Assembly (NCBI GenBank): GCA_004026145.2
Contig: CP034992.1
Span: 16,922,826 to 16,986,825 of the forward strand
Length of the DNA stretch: 64,000 nt
Reading direction: 5' to 3'
Source of the DNA: Takifugu bimaculatus
Lineage: Eukaryota > Chordata > Actinopteri > Tetraodontiformes > Tetraodontidae
Of the stretch, positions 22,865-35,224 are shown piece after piece. Under the pieces are notes generated by a model. The model did no database searches and was not told where the DNA came from. It saw only the letters and a list, made by a program, of their open reading frames with translations. Position 1 is the first letter of the stretch, and each line of letters starts with the position of its first letter. The translations under genes and the position numbers were made by a program.

Positions 22865-25800
22865 TCAGTGGCTCTGGCGCTCAGACACAACATCCTGCAG
22901 GCGCTTCAGCAGCACATCTGGACTGCTGCTGCTCTGAGAACAAGCCCTCTTAGTGGGGGAGTACGAGGCTGACGACAGGACGTCCCCCTCAATGGTGAAG
23001 ACCCTCTTTCTGCTCACGCAGCCTTGCTGGATGATGCGGTTGATGGCTGTTAACTCCTGATGGAGAGTAGAAATGGGTAACGGCTAATGCAGCAGAATGT
23101 GGTAGGCTGAGGTTACATTTGGCTATATTTGGATTAGTTGGGATGGTTGGAGTTGGGTTAGCAGCTGGGCAAGGCACCAGGTCTGTGGCTGTCCTCACAA
23201 AGATAGAATTTGTGTGTGTGTGTGTGTGTGTGAGGGAGATCTCACCTCCTGATGGGCTGCTGTTGATCCTGTAGGAGTAAGAATTCACCGTGTGGCTCAG
23301 GGTGGAATTCTTGTGTGGGGACACGTACAGCGAGTGTCTCTGGGAAACCCGGCGAGGAGAAAGAGGCTGAGCTCTGACGGATGGGAAAGGAGAGAGAGGA
23401 GGAGCTCCGACCTGAGGGTCACAAACAGACAGAGAGGGTTGTTAGCGTGCCCTGTGGTTATCATACGTCTCACCAGGGTCACGTGACCTTGGATCCATAC
23501 CTCACTGTCACTGACGGCGTAGCGCAGAGCGAAGTTTTTAACCTTCAAGACAAAGACGCTGTTGTAGAACTGGATGAGGTCGCCTCGTTCCTCCTCTCCT
23601 GGCTGGCTGACATTTGCGTCCCCGGAAGTCTGGCTCGTTTTTTCTGCAGCTGTTGGAACGCAGGGACCAAAAAGTCAGCTTTTAAGTCGCAAAAGACGTT
23701 GGGCACCGAAACCCTGAGCCCTCCATAAGCAACACTGGCAAAGAAAAGCTCCCTTTAAACAGGGAGAAACCTTGAGCAGGACCTGGCTCGTATGGGGGAG
23801 AGAGACAGAGCAGGAGGGAAGGACAGAAAGAGAAGACACACGAGCAGATACGCGTGGAATTATTCTGGTTTGCTATCGGAAAGACAGAGAGGGGCACGTT
23901 TAACGGGTCTTTCAGTCTCTACACCTGTAGCATCAACCGCAGGAAGCATGATGACCTCCGGCCCCGCTGACCCGTTGTATAGTGTATTTTTGTGTGTGCC
24001 TCTCCTCTCCTCTCCTCTCCTCTCCCCCTCCTTCTCCTCTCCCCCCTCTCCTTCTCCTCTCCTCTCCTCTCCTCTCCCTCTCCTCTCCTCTCCTCTCCTC
24101 TCCTCTCCTCTCCCTCTCCCCCTCCTTCTCCTCTCCTCCTCTCTCTACCCAGCCCCCCCATCCGCAGGAGGGTCCCCCTACATGAGCCTGGTCCTGCTCA
24201 AGGTTTCTTCCTGTTAAAGAGGAGTTTTTCCTTGCCACTGTTGCTTCTCTGGGGTCAGGCCCTGGGATTCTGGAAAGCGCCTTGAAACAATTTTGATTGT
24301 ATAAGACGCTATATAAATAAAGATTGATTTGACTTAGTCCTTCCATAAATATGAACCCTCGTATATGTAAAACAGAGCACGTGTATTAGGTATTAGTACC
24401 AGTGTAAAGTTCTGTAGGTAGAAACGCTGAGGGAGACATAAACAGTGACATCGTGACTGAAATAGTGTATTTCTATACACTGCGATTGGGATAATTTGGT
24501 AATAAAAACAGGCCCTTTAAATACTCGCAGCTATTCTAACAGAAATGTAAATGGTGAATTTACTGCAATAATAACAATTTCTTGTGCGTTTACAGTCCTT
24601 CCTGCAGCCACCATATTTACATGCTTCAAGGCGTCGTTTTAATACTCACAATCAGCAACCGAAGCAGGATCCACCTCCATGTTCTCTTCGGCCACACACT
24701 CTCGGTGACGCAGCAACACGTTGCGGTACACCTACACACACAAAAGGTCTTGATTTGGGCTTTTTTTTTTTTAAATTAAGAAGTAAAAATATTCCAGAAC
24801 AAGGGGTGTCCTACGTGGCTGTGGGCCTGTGGTTGGCTGCGGTAACACTTCATGATGTCATGGAAAAAGTGGGTCTCTTTGGTGATCTGCAAGGACAGAA
24901 AGGGTTAAGCTAAACCTTTTTCGAATTTCCAATGAGATTTCTTGATCTTTTGCAGCACCTAACATTGTAAAAATGGCTGATTTGAAGGGCCTCATCCGAG
25001 CAATCAGGCCTCCTCACGAGCTGCTTTCCTCTCCAGTTGTTTTGATGGAGCCGGTTATAAAAAGTCCTCCAGAATCTAATGCTCGGTAACGGTGCAATAT
25101 TCCTCATTTAACAGAGGTTTTGCTGGGTTGCTACTTTCTTTGCTCACATTTGCTCAACTGCTGATGTTCAAATAAGCTTTTCCAGGGTTTGTGAGGTTAA
25201 TATATTAAAACACTGGCTTTTAAATCAGAGTTGCGGACACTGCTGACCAAATATGAAGCTAGCTAGTCTGTTTTCTCACCTTGGACATGATGTAAACACT
25301 GCACAGCAACAGCTGATCAAGGTGCCGGCCCCTCATCAGATCAGTGCAGTGGATGAGAGTGTGTTCGAAACACGTCCAGATCTTCCCCCGCAGGTCTGAT
25401 GAGATGTCCAGCTTCCAGCACAGATCCCTCAGACGTACACTGGCCAGGTGATACACCTGCAAGCACAGACAGAGGGCTCGGGGAGAAGGCTTGGGCTGTA
25501 GTTTGTGGTCTTTACAGACGCTTGTGCGGCTCTTACCTTCCTGAAAAACAGAGCAAGTGACCCTGTGCGCCTGCGGCCGACTTCCTGCCTGGGCATCGGG
25601 GGGAGCAGGGTCCAGGGCCACGGCAGGACCGAGCGAGGTGGTCAGCAGAAACTGAGCGTTGATGGTTCCAGAAGAATCGCATGGCTGAACTGGAGTTGGG
25701 AACATTGCACAGATAATGAGAAGGAAAGCAGGCTTTTTATATGCGAGGACTACCTAAAGAGCAAAAAAAAAAAACATCCATGACTAAAATATTCTCTACT

Positions 25801-28800
25801 TTGAAGTGGGACGGTCAGAGCCGCCTGGGAGCCTGGAGCACTGATCTTCAGGGTGCTGCTCGGGCCAATCATCAGTCTTTTAGCTGGTGATATCAGGGTC
25901 AAACCATGAGGTATTCCTGGAGATGGGTGGTCATCACCAAAGAGACGGCGTTTAGCGCTGCCAGCTACTGGGGAGCTGTAGCGGTCATGAACTGACAACG
26001 GAGAAGGAGGCACGTCTGGGAAAGAAAGGAAAGAAGCCCTTAGGACTGCGGCCACACACACCCAGGCAGCACCTTTGGTTGAACAGGGTGAAGAACGCCC
26101 ACCTTTGCGTGTGCTACCCAGGCCTGACCTGAACTCCCTGATGCGGGGGTGGATGATGGGCGACAGGGTGACCAGAGGCAGAGGGGACTGACATCCGGCT
26201 GCTGCGCCAGGGGTAGAACCGGAACCGGAACCGGAACCAGGGACCATGACCGGTGTCAAGACTGGAGGAGAAATTAACCTGAGAGAGGTGAATGAAAAAA
26301 AAAAAAATCAAAACAACTTCTACCAGAAAAAGGAAGTGAAAATATTGGTATCTTGTCTTTGATACAGCTGCCACTGGAGGACAATGCCATCTTTGGTCTT
26401 CCTGCTTTTTACCTTCCATGTTTTAACCCACATTTGGTCCAAAGGTCCACAACCATCGGGACCAGGGAGAGTCTCCACTACAGGGTATAATTATTTTGGC
26501 AGATCTAAACAAGTTTGACTTATTCAAGAATGATAAAAGAGAAGTATTGGGACGAAGAGGAATTCAACTGGGAAATGTGGCCAAAACTAGTGTGAAAACT
26601 AAAAGGCTCAGAAAACCTCTTCTGGGACCTTTCCCAGAAATGCTTATTTAGTCAAACTGAGCAGAAGGATCTTGGTTAGAGAGGAGACCAAGAACCTGAC
26701 TGTGACTCCAACTGAGGTTCCTGGCTACAAACAGGAGAAAAAATTAAAAAAAGACTCAAATGACCGGAGCCTGAACGTGCTGCCAAATGTGCTTCACCAA
26801 CTACAGGATCTAAATGTCACTATAATATCAAGACTTTACCCAAGTCAACATTTAAGGCCTTTTGCTTATTCAAAATCCCTAAAAGCTTCCTGAAATCCCA
26901 GCCAACCCTTGACGGTCGAGCGCCTTACCTCCTCCACGGTGGGAACCTGGCTGCCAGCAGCCTGCAGGGCGCTCCACAGGGCTGAGTCTGTGCTCCACGC
27001 TTGGCTCTCCAGAACCTGCTCCTCAATCTGGTTCAAATGCTTCACCATGTCACGCGACAAGCCCTCCTCCGAGCGGATAAACACCTCAATCACCTGCAAA
27101 TTCACACTTACTATGGAGGTCTCACAGTTTGCTGACTGAGTGAATGCGAGACGGAGCACTTGGACCTTGAAAAAGTAGAAAGAAGCCAACTTGAAGATGT
27201 TGATGATCCAAGGAAAGGTTCTTTGGGAGCTGTAGGAGAACAAGACCACCTCCAGACAGCAGGCCATCAGGGAGCAGTGGAAAATATCCTGTTCCAGTAA
27301 AATCTACCAAAACAGACAAAAGCTGCTTAATAACGTGAGAAAGGTCGATATTAGCAGGACATAAACACAGCCACGCTTCACATAAATCAACTACAGCAAA
27401 GGTAAGACTCAAACCTCCCTTTGATTCTACGATTACAATTAAAAGCCGTTAACATTGCCATTACTGGGCACGCAGCACACCTTCAGGGGTCTAGAGGAAA
27501 GTATGCCTGATGCGTCAGGGCTGGTTTGGTGGCAAAAGAGGCACCAATCATAATGATCCAATATTGAGCAGGTGGCTAAACGTGCTTGGTGGATTTATAG
27601 CATTTGGAATCAAAGCCTTAGCATACAATGGCCGCCTTCACCATCATTCCTCAATGGATCCTTTAAGCTCAAAGGGACGATAATAATGAACGAGAACGCT
27701 CTCAAACTTACACTCATGTCTTTGCCATGCAGTCGTTTCATTTCCTGAACCATGACGTTCTCCAAAACCTTGTAGTAAAGGATCTCAGCCAGCTTCAGAC
27801 GTTTCTCTGCAAAGTCTGAAACGACAACGCAAACGTGGCGAAACGTTGGCTGTAACCATTTTGATTCCCCCTCCCAAGCCTCCTCCTGGATTTGCCCAGC
27901 CGCCAGGAGCAGGACCCCCCCATGAACCTGCTGCTGCATATTCAGGGTCAGTTTTGGAGCATCGAACACATCGTGTATGGTAAAACTACGGTAACTGTAA
28001 AAATAAAGGTAAACATGAAGATGCTGGAGTGTATTTCCTGCTTAAACCTTTGTCGGTAATGTTTCAAGAAAACTTTCCATATGCAGACACGAGCCACCTG
28101 CATGGCTCGGGTGATTTTGACCCATTTTCCACAACAGCAGTCTTCAAATCTTCCTGTGGGTCTCTTCTATGAACTCTGATCTTAAATCCTTTCCATGTGT
28201 TATCAACTGGAGTCAAGTCAGGTGACTGGCTGGGCCATGTCAGCAGCTTTATTTCCTTCCTCTGAACCCAACTGAGCTGTGCGTCTTGCTGAAAAACTCA
28301 CCCTTCACCTTCAACATCCTGTTATCTGGCAGCTGGTTTCTATGTCTAAGTACATTTTTCCCATTCATCCTTCCTTACGTTATATAAAGTATATCAGTGC
28401 TAGATGCTGAAAAATTCCCCAACCACATGGTGCTCCCTCCTCCAACCACAGCGTGCTTTGTCTGAGTCTCGTGTGGCGAGCCTGCATACAGGCCAGGCGG
28501 TTTAAAGCACCACTATTGTACTTGCCAATTCCACATTGTAGTGAAGCTCTCCACAAGGGGCCCTTGGCTGTAGGACACTTCTGATCATTTTCTACTCAGA
28601 AATCCTAGCAGGACCTGTTCGCCACCTATTTTAGCTGTTATTTATGATTTAAAGCATCTCATGCAAAGGAAACCTATTGGAGTGCTACAGGGGTCAATTC
28701 TGGGCCCACTGTTGTTTGTATGTTGGAGATCATATCACACACAATGTGTATTCTGTGTGTGTGTGTGGGGGGGGTTGCACCTATATGAGAAGTAGGCATG

Positions 28801-31800
28801 TCTTCAGAGTCAAGAGCGTAATGCTCCTTGAAAGTCTTCCCCAGTGTCTTCACCCTGGCCAATATGGACTCTGTGGGATCTCTGGAGCAAGACCTGGCAA
28901 CATAGAAGTAAAAGATAAACTTTACATATTTATCAAACTACAGTTAACTGCACTCAGATGGTCCAGCCACCGCTCCGCTGGACCTACACGCCCAGTCTGT
29001 GTCAACGGTGACTTTGCTCGATAAGCAACTTCTCTGCATCCACGTTCACCGTTCCTGGTTTTGAAGGTCCTGTAAAAGTGCTTTGAGCACTTAAAGATGA
29101 CAGGAAATGTGTATAATAAACAATAAATAACAATTCACTTAGCAATGAGTCCATTTTTGAAGCGAAAACTATAAAGAAAATACAATAAACCACAAACTGG
29201 AAAAACTGAGAATAGAAAGAACAAAAGAGTTATGTGTCAATTAATTAGCACGCTAGTAGAGCAACACTGAGAATACAATAACTATATTTACTAATGCCCT
29301 TGCGCTTTAAAAAATAACTTGCATAGAACTATTTATTTGTATACTGTTCCGGTTTTAAGTCCATCACTGGCCATTAGTGTTATTTAAAAAGTTACACACA
29401 GTCTACTTAAATGTGAAATGAATATAAAACTGACAATTTCATGACACTGAACTGAAAAATCATAAGATTAAACTGGTAAATTGATTGAACGTAACAAACT
29501 AAATCCATTTAAGAGAAGCGTTCATGACTGGTAACCTGTTTCTGGTTGTGAATTGCCTCTAACCACATAACCACCATTGAATCGTGAACTACAAACAGTG
29601 TAATGCCGTTAAAAAATACTGACTTAAAGATCTGCATCAGATTTTCGCTGGGAGCCGTTCTCAAGCCGGCCACCATGCTCTGCAACCGGCTGACGCTTTG
29701 GGTTGCCAAGGAGATGGGCGTCCCCAGTACCTTGTTCTCTTTCAGGTAAGCATGTCCGGTCAGAGGCGTGGATGGAAGGAGAGAAGCAGGCTAAAGGAAA
29801 TGTTAAAAACAGAGTGTTAGTTTGGTTTAACACACACAGATCAAACTAAATAGTGTTAAAACATTCAGAGTAGTGGGGACTACGTGCAGATAATAGAATC
29901 AGCACATCTTCTTTTACCTTCTCCACATTCTTTTGACAGGAAGACGAGTCCCGAACAATCTTCCGCGGAGTTCCAATCTCCTCATCTGCGTCGGCTCCCA
30001 GAAACACACGCTCATCAAAATCTCCCACGGTCAGCACATACTCTTCGTACTCCTTGTTTAAGGCTTTGCTGCGGGGAAAAAGACCTGGTGAAGACATTGA
30101 CGCAACAGCCAGAGCACCCTGGCGGTCCCACGGGGCCTCACTTGTTTTCAATGAAGTTCTGTGGGTCCAACAGTTCGGTCAGGTGCTCCTCGTTACCTTT
30201 AAGGATCTGTTTAGGATTTCAAACATTTAAAGTTAGAGTTTAATGAGATGTGCTTGTAAATGGAGGTCCTTCTGAAACATAGGTGATGCGTTCAGTACCT
30301 GTTTCTCAAAGAGTTTTTGGATGTAGGGCTTGAAGTAATGCTGCTTAATGCCTTTGGCCTCTACGACCAGTCCGTCATGCAGCTCACATAACCTCTCCAA
30401 CACACAGGGAGGCCTCTGGGGCGCAGCGCGGCCATCAGCATGGTACGCCGCTGGCAGTCCTACACACAGCACGCAGAACCCCCTGAGCTTCCAAAGCCTC
30501 CCAAAAATGTTTATTTGCCTCAGTCTCAGGTCATTTTGTGTGTGTGATTAAAAATATATATATAGGCACGGCCACGATACAGTGGAACGTCTTTCTGGTT
30601 CAGTTACGTCCAGAACCAGAACCGAGCTAACATTCGACAACGCAAAGAGCGGAAAATCAACTGGATCATGCCCAGAATGTCTTCAGAAGCTCTCTGTGGA
30701 GTGGACCCACCTTTAAACGAGGGGTTGATGAGCTCCTTCCTGTTGGAGCAGAGCAGGGCGTTGCCAAACACCAGGTCCAGGCAGCAGAGCAACAGGTGGT
30801 ATGAATTCACCAGGTCATCCCCGATCATACAGAAGTTGCCTTTAATCACACAAACATCTTTTTATTTACCATCCATCTCGGGTGGGACGGTGCTACAATG
30901 TCTATCATTTATTAAAACTGCTTAAGTAACAGTTTTGAATCATTTTAAGAAGCATGAAACCTTAATTCACATGCAATAGTGGCCAAAATTCTTTCAAAAC
31001 TTGGCATAGTTCAGAGGTTTCTGTTGTTTTTGTTAAATTGGCTGTTAAAATATTTCTGGTGTACCAGGCCAGATTAATGCCCAGTATAGTTTGCCCTTCC
31101 AGTTTGAAGTAATAAACATCTCTGTATTCAAGGTTGTGGTCAAGATTTAAGTCGGTTACCTTAGCAGACAAAGCTGAAAGCCTAATAAATATTTGGAAAA
31201 TTAAGAAATACCAGTTCATACCACAGAGAGTGAACTGGCCCAAGACCTAATATATCCAGGCTCTAATCTAGCACGGGCCACGTTAGCCCCAGCTATAGTG
31301 TGGACTGGGGGAACACGGCCTGGTATATCAGAACTACCTGCCTCAGAAGGAAACCGCTAAAAGACGAAAGATAATGGACTTAAAAAACAGAACTCAAACT
31401 GTTGACTGACTTTGAAGCGAGTTGGGAAAGAAAGGAAACATACTGACACACTGGCAAATGGATAACCACTGCAAAAGGTGGACAAACCAAATATTAAATC
31501 TAAACTGAAGGACTTCTGGCATTCGTTGGGCTCAGAGCAACCATCTACACAATGCCTGAACATTTCTGCCAGCTCTGTATGTCTGTATGTAAAAACCTTT
31601 TTTGCGTTTTTAAGTACCTTTAGCGTAGACAAAAAGAGTCCAGCAGAACTTAAACACATCAGTGATGTGACAGGGCAGGCGCCTGCAAGGCAAAACAGAG
31701 GGAAGACATTTAGTGAGGTGTGGATGACCGGGCTTTGCTTTCATTTGAAGAAATTAAATTTGTATTATATAACTGCTTGTTGACAAATGAAAAGCATGCG

Positions 31801-32098
31801 GCACATATACATAATTAGAAAAATATCAGTTCTTGTACAGTATGTTGCAGTGTTAATGCGTCAGTATTGGTGTGACAGTATGCTAAACATCTGTCGTGTC
31901 AAATCAACATTGGTTTCCTTACAACATCACTATGGATGTGCTAGAGAGGAATAAAATGGCTTTATTTGGTTTACATCATTAACAATCTGGGAATGAAGAA
32001 AAAGCACATGTGAAATATACTATACTAATACTACCTTACAAATGTAGTATAACATCAAAGTCGTCATTTTAGTGCTAGAGAGTGTATGAGTGTAGGGA

Positions 32099-32145
<47 letters not shown>

Positions 32146-33179
32146 ACTTGCACACACATGCCATGCCTGTGTTTCCTGGTACGTGATTTACGTGGGGGTT
32201 CCTCTCCCTGAGGATTCTGAAACATGTCCACAAAAATGAGCTCAAACTTGCGGAAAATGACCATGGAGACCTCAAAGTTGCGTTCCAGCTGCTTCAATCG
32301 AAGTCTGAAGTTCTGGGAGAGATTTGACATATCTGCCCACTTCCTCATCTTGGAAAAGAACTGGATCAGGCTGAGAGAGATGGTTACGAGTGTGAGAGGA
32401 GCCCCCTAAATGCACAGCGCTGCAGTAAACAGAACAACAACTGAAAGTGACAGTCAACAGCGGCTGACCTGAGTTTAGAAGTGCGCAGGATCCTCGTCAG
32501 GGAGACGCAGTTCCCCTCCATCAGCCCTTTGCCGACGGTGGGCGTTGATCCTTTGCGACAGGCTGCATACAAGGAGCAGGCCAACCAGTGGACCACGTCC
32601 CCCTGCCAAGACCCAGCAACATCAGTCACCCCCAGCAGATGCTGAATAAGAACTATTGAACAATAAAAACAAGCCCCATGGTCTGTGCAAAACCTTTATC
32701 GACCCCAGGACTGGGCACCAAAACACTGGTACATGGATTTGTTTCATGGACACACAAGAACTGTTGTATTACAGCTGTAATGTCAGTGTATGACATAATA
32801 ATATAGAGGGGTGTGTATATATATATATATCACAAATGTAAAAGCACGACCACCGTGTTTTTAATATCCTGCAGTTTGTTATTGAAGGAATATGTCCAAC
32901 GTTTACAGCCTTTAGAGACACATTAGGGAGACAGATCGAGATCTCAGGAGCGGACAGAGACATGGGGACAGACAGAGAGACTTGGGTTTGGACGAGTGGA
33001 CCCGGAACTAGCTTTACCTCTAAGGTGTGTGTAGCCCATATAGCAGTGAAGTTCTGCATGGCTTCGGTAGCCGTCTGCTCGTCCATGTTGAGCTCCTGGC
33101 ACAACTTCTCCAAAACTGTCCGGACCGAACTCTCCTCCATCCTGCTCGACCCGGAGTCTAACGACTGCTCTTCCCGCAT
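22865..33179 (-). CDS. rbl1: Retinoblastoma-like protein 1 (p107)
   Basis: Pocket protein that binds E2F4/5 and cyclins and represses cell-cycle genes (DREAM complex, nucleus). Exons in order: 33018-33179 (ATG), 32469-32602, 32158-32370, 31618-31682, 30711-30839, 30299-30459, 30142-30206, 29918-30068, 29624-29790, [one exon not found], 27712-27815, 27166-27303, 26929-27093, 26103-26261, 25800-26015, 25537-25689, 25280-25456, 24815-24886, 24650-24731, 23501-23649, 23246-23411, 22865-23056. Recognised blocks: LERNFEVSMVIF, CWTLFVYAK, MIGDDLVNSYHLLLCCLDL, KEYEEYVLTVGDFDER, TQSVSRLQSM, RLKLAEILYYK (pocket A), MACCLEVVLFSYSS, SEEGLSRDMVKHL, YSSPVAGSAKRRLFG, TGSLALFFRK, VYHLASVRLRDLC (pocket B), ERGDLIQFYN, C-terminal DVLLKRLQDVVSER. 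Expected residues between QIFK and DFAEKR (about 50-60) are missing. Single-base phase breaks occur at 26261, 25537-25689 and 23056/23246. The rbl2 alternative is less likely given the p107-type C terminus. Confidence 0.92.
23211..23233. repeat. (TG)n repeat close to an rbl1 splice donor
   Basis: On the gene strand it reads (CA)n and begins about 15 bases after the donor at 23245 (GGAG|GTGAGA). Confidence 0.85.
23722..23800 (-). mobile_element. L2 LINE 3' UTR fragment
   Basis: The reverse complement carries the L2 tail phrases (CAGGTCCTGCTCAAGG-like, TTTCTCCCTGTTTAAAGGGAG). It lies in the rbl1 intron between the 24650-24731 and 23501-23649 exons, opposite in orientation to the next copy. Confidence 0.7.
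23985..24337 (+). mobile_element. L2 LINE 3' end with expanded CTCTC tract
   Basis: A (TCTCC/CTCTC)n pyrimidine tract at about 24000-24146 leads into the same L2 tail as at 21185-21420, ending TATAAATAAAGATTGATTTGA. It sits in the same rbl1 intron as the opposite-strand fragment at 23722. Confidence 0.85.
28020..28640. mobile_element. Degenerate DNA-transposon-like relic in an rbl1 intron
   Basis: Phrases such as 'CCACATGGTGCTCCCTCC' and 'AGTCAAGTCAGGTGACTGG' resemble decayed Tc1/mariner-type transposase sequence of fish read on the minus strand. No intact ORF or terminal repeats seen. It lies where the missing rbl1 exon would be expected. Confidence 0.35.
28668..28730 (+). mobile_element. 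Non-LTR reverse transcriptase fragment
   Basis: Plus-strand translation gives GVLQGSILGPLLF, matching the G-PQGS-LGPLLF reverse-transcriptase motif of L2/CR1-type LINEs. Only a short stretch is recognisable. Confidence 0.6.
28740..29620. other. rbl1 intronic region, nothing recognised
   Basis: Contains short GT/G runs near 28760 and AT-rich DNA. I looked here for the missing rbl1 exon (expected near FCQHY-type coding) and did not find it. Confidence 0.35.
32102..32146. repeat. (TG)n microsatellite adjoining the rbl1 exon 3 donor
   Basis: About 21 TG units. On the gene strand it reads (CA)n and starts within about 15 bases of the proposed donor, itself GTGTGTG (32151-32157). Confidence 0.9.
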
Positions 33180-33298
33180 CGCTGCAAGTTTACGTTTGGC
33201 CAAAAACGTAAAGGAAAATGGCAAAACAACATCAATAATAGACACTGTAAACACCAAACCGGTGCTGAACCCTCCCCCACTGCCGCCACACTTCCGCC

Positions 33299-33319
33299 AA
33301 CTACCCGTCCCACAATGCA
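33299..33319 (-). promoter_or_regulatory. ZNF143/SBS-like motif upstream of rbl1
   Basis: AACTACCCGTCCCACAATGC on the plus strand resembles the AACTACAATTCCCATAATGC consensus bound by ZNF143. It is about 120-140 bp upstream of the rbl1 ATG, where core promoter elements are expected. Confidence 0.45.
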
Positions 33320-33324
33320 ACGGG

Positions 33325-33336
33325 TTGGCGCGAAAA
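33325..33336 (-). promoter_or_regulatory. E2F site in the rbl1 promoter
   Basis: TTGGCGCGAAAA matches the palindromic E2F consensus (TTTSGCGCSAAA) and lies about 150 bp upstream of the rbl1 ATG. Mammalian p107 promoters are E2F-controlled, so this fits feedback control of rbl1 by the complexes it joins. Presence of the site is seen; the regulation is inferred. Confidence 0.65.
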
Positions 33337-33484
33337 CGGCGGTCGGCATCGAAAGGAAATCAGCCTTTCAAAGTAAAGTCGTAAAAATACAGTGAAAGAG
33401 AGAAGCAAAAGCTCAGAAAACTACTAGTACTACTAGTTATTTTTTAATGACCTCTCTCTCTTTAATGACCTCTCTCTTTTAATG

Positions 33485-33612
33485 GGAGAGGAGAGGAGGA
33501 GAGGAGAGGAGAGGAGAGGAGAGGAGAGGAGAGGAGAGGAGAGGAGAGGAGAGGAGAGGAGAGGAGAGGAGAGGAGAGGAGAGGAGAGGAGAGGAGAGGA
33601 GAGGAGGGGAGA
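33485..33612. repeat. (GGAGA)n pentanucleotide array upstream of rbl1
   Basis: About 24 near-perfect GAGAG/GGAGA units, purely purine on the plus strand, some 300 bp upstream of the rbl1 ATG. The same pentamer expands in the hatching-enzyme units at 52.0, 57.6 and 60.9 kb. Confidence 0.95.
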
Positions 33613-35216
33613 CACCTTGGGTCTGAACAACATTGTAACTGTGAAACTTTGTGTAAAACTGTTTGTATTTCCAGCTGATTTACCACGTATTTACTCAAAT
33701 GGAAACTAAAAATCCCCAGAAACGGAGGCCTTCCGCAGGTGAATCTCAATTTCAAGTTTCATCGCAATCCAATATGAAAAAAAGGATAAAATCAGAGATG
33801 TGTGATTTCACCTCTATTTTTATTCATGTATATACACAACACAATGTTTTCATGCAGGTATCATAAAACCACAAACTATAAATATCTAATATACGGTAAT
33901 CATTAAAACCAGAATTTTTAAACGTCACCCCAAATAATGTGTCACCATTTCCTTCCACAGACTAAAGTTAAGCTAATGAAACCCAAATGGTGAGTACAGC
34001 AAGATGAATACATTTACTACCCTATGTGTGTCACAAAATTATATTTGATTAATTAATGTCTCAAATACTTAATGAATCATCTACTCGAATCAATCTCAAT
34101 TAACCATATATATACTTTAGCTGTATACTAGTCTATATGTTTACACTTGTGTGGTACACATTACTATTAGGAATGGTTTGCTGGTCATTTCCTGTTTTAG
34201 GTGAAGGGAATTTCCTGCCACGGCCCCTTCAAAATGACCTACAGCCAACCTTCAAACTTCATGAGGGCGTACCAACGACTCGAGTCCACAAGTCCACCTG
34301 TCCCCTGACACCAGACACCGTCTTGTCTCACCACAGACTGTCCAGATGCTGCCAGATGCTGGAGGAGGAGATCAGGAGCACTGTTGTGGGGTGCACACAG
34401 GCACACTGAGACCACGTTCCCCGTTATGAGCTGGCCAATCTCCAACAAGGTAACCATTTTGTTTTCACACAATTATTTGACTTAATAACAGTTTTCAACT
34501 TAAATATTTCATTCTTTGGTGAGTTTTTGGATCACATTAAAATTCTGACCCCTGTTTTCTTGACCGCTCACACTCTTACTGAAAAATTACCATCTGGTGA
34601 GTAAAAAGAAAGAAGAAAGAAGAAACCAAGCTGCAAAACTTAAAAAAAATAAAAATCTACAGTTTTCTTTGATCTGAAATGTAGTTGAATAAACTGTAGG
34701 ATATTTTTCTGGAGTAAATTTGTAGAGCTTTTGGAAAGTTTTCAGACCCTTTTCCCACCACATTTCCTTATGTTGTGGCCTTTATGCTGTACTGTAATAA
34801 CAATGATAATATTAGCCGTAATAATAGTGATAATGATATTGAAAATATCAACTATAATCAATGTACATGGGAGCTAAAGTTCAAGGGTCAGAGAGGTCTG
34901 AATACTCATATAGTCAATGCAATACTTCAGGGTTTCTTTTTTAAATAGATTTGCAGTGTAGGATCATGAGAGAACATTTGATATATTCATTTTTTTTAAA
35001 ATTTGAGCTACATTGTAAGAGGTGTGAAAGTCCTCCGACTGTCCTGCGAGCATTTGCTGTAGAGTGGGTGTGTGGCCTGGGTCTCAGTGGGTGCTGAATC
35101 TGGAACTGTCTCTGGTCTCAGTTGTCTTCACAAGCAGCTTTGGAGGAGAGATGCTGCTCTTCTGGTATCCGTTGGTACTTTTAATACCTGCACATCAGAC
35201 AAAGAGATGAAGGAAG
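33613..35216. other. Intergenic between rbl1 and the transposon cluster
   Basis: AT-rich. A short plus-strand open stretch at about 34200-34409 (RCCQMLEEEIRSTVVGC) looks protein-like but is unassigned and could be old transposon coding. Otherwise nothing recognised. Confidence 0.35.
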
Positions 35217-35224
35217 GTCTAGTC

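Noticed and set aside
23381..23728. Plus-strand ORF opposite rbl1 C-terminal exons
   Set aside because: Antisense shadow of the conserved exons APPLSPFP... and ERGDLIQFYN.
33482..33709. ORFs of repeating RRGE/LLSSP residues over GGAGA arrays (also at 23.9-24.2, 52.0, 57.6 and 60.9 kb)
   Set aside because: Translations of a pentanucleotide repeat; open in all frames by composition only.
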